Shown here piece after piece: positions 5,687-6,151 of a stretch of DNA of 6,151 bases. A program made the position numbers and the translations under genes. Under the pieces are notes generated by a model. That model saw only the letters and a list, made by a program, of their open reading frames with translations, had not been told where the DNA came from and did not search any database. The stretch's first letter is position 1; each line of letters starts with the position of its first letter. The DNA lies in NCBI GenBank assembly GCA_031257235.1, contig JAIRPA010000077.1, positions 1 to 6,151 of the forward strand. Reading direction: 5' to 3'. This stretch comes from Burkholderiales bacterium. Its GTDB lineage: Bacteria > Pseudomonadota > Gammaproteobacteria > Burkholderiales > Casimicrobiaceae.

Positions 5687-6151
5687 ATGATTAAATCAAT
5701 AACAGGCGCAGACGTGCGCAAATTACGGCTTCGATTAAAACTTAATCAGTCGGATTTTTGGAACAGGGTAGGGATGATACAGGTTCGCGGCAGCTACTAC
5801 GAGCTGGGTAAAAACAAAATTCCTCTCCCTTTACAGTCCTTATTGCTCCTCGCGTACGGGTCGGATCGAGACGCACTGCGGTTCATCCGAGCGTTGCGAA
5901 GAGGTATCCATTCCCGCGATGGCGGGTCCCACCGCATCAACCATTTAACGCTACGCGAAATCAGAAGCAAGTTTAAATTGTCGCAGAGCGCCTTTTGGGA
6001 AAGAGTCGGCGTCACCCAAACAGGAGGTTGTCATTATGAAGCGGGCGATTCCCCCGTCTCCAAAACCGTCCGATATTTGCTGACTTTGGTGTACGGAAGC
6101 GATGAAGAATCCGAAAAACTCTTCAATCAATTGCGCGAAAAATCAACGGCG
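5687..6151 (+). CDS. Tandem two-module helix-turn-helix protein, 3' partial
   Basis: The frame is open for 155 codons from ATG 5687 to the window end, with no stop. It contains two copies of the HTH module of the preceding gene. Module A (10-71) has LNQSDFW at 19-25 and YGS at 57-59. Module B (88-150) has LSQSAFW at 98-104, GVTQTGGCHYE at 108-118 and YGS at 136-138. The repeat period is exactly 79 residues, joined by a short basic linker (72-87). Module B keeps the consensus recognition segment, while in module A it has changed to GMIQVRGSYYE (29-39), suggesting altered or lost DNA contacts. Two domains in one chain would let a monomer bind a two-half-site operator. No Shine-Dalgarno sequence precedes the ATG, so translation may depend on coupling or read-through from the first gene. 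More modules may follow beyond the edge. Confidence 0.75.
   Translation, partial: MIKSITGADVRKLRLRLKLNQSDFWNRVGMIQVRGSYYELGKNKIPLPLQSLLLLAYGSDRDALRFIRALRRGIHSRDGGSHRINHLTLREIRSKFKLSQSAFWERVGVTQTGGCHYEAGDSPVSKTVRYLLTLVYGSDEESEKLFNQLREKSTA

Noticed and set aside
1..6151. CRISPR array, tRNA or rRNA genes
   Set aside because: No regularly spaced direct repeats with unique spacers, and no tRNA-like or rRNA-like conserved stretches were seen on either strand.
1..6151. Neisseria DNA uptake words (GCCGTCTGAA and dialects)
   Set aside because: I searched by eye on both strands and found none, which weakens a simple Neisseria assignment.

Overview
The window looks like a bacterial chromosome segment, most likely from a beta- or gammaproteobacterium. 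The RcnR/DmeR regulator, the DmeF transporter, the PolB-like exonuclease and the small helix-turn-helix (HTH) genes all read as proteobacterial. Short terminal sequences resembling the ends of Neisseriaceae IS5-type elements (core AAGACCTTTGCAAAA) point towards Neisseriales or a relative. However, no canonical Neisseria uptake word (GCCGTCTGAA) was seen, while two exact copies of the Pasteurellaceae-type 9-mer AAGTGCGGT are present. Placement below class level is therefore left open.

Layout. (1) 1-1962, plus strand: the C-terminal two thirds of a large DUF499-family ATPase, a marker of predicted anti-phage defence clusters. Its start and nucleotide-binding motifs lie off the left edge. Its codon use is GC-rich. 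(2) 1963-2298: a junction with no firm gene. It holds a possible broken reading frame and a short miniature inverted-repeat transposable element (MITE)-like unit flanked by TTAA. (3) 2299-3891: a divergent metal-homeostasis pair. The CDF efflux pump DmeF is on the minus strand and the RcnR-type Ni/Co sensor DmeR is on the plus strand. Between them lie a palindromic operator over the dmeF promoter and a cluster of strong hairpins. (4) 3943-4737, minus strand: a PolB-like DEDDy 3'-5' exonuclease with an Asp-to-Glu change at its first catalytic position. (5) 4738-5437: a 700-base gene-poor stretch containing a second IS-end-like inverted-repeat pair and several hairpins. (6) 5438 to the right edge: a 75-residue HTH protein, followed in the same frame by a second gene that carries two further copies of the same HTH module and runs off the window.

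How the genes work together. DmeR carries the complete His-Cys-His-His metal ligand set. It is expected to repress dmeF until Ni(II) or Co(II) accumulates, after which DmeF exports the metal. The DUF499 gene is probably the tail of a defence operon whose right boundary has been eroded. The most distinctive feature is the run of three homologous HTH modules at 249- and 237-base spacing, all in one frame, with a single TAA after the first. No complete, previously undescribed system can be demonstrated from this window alone, because both end genes are cut by its edges.
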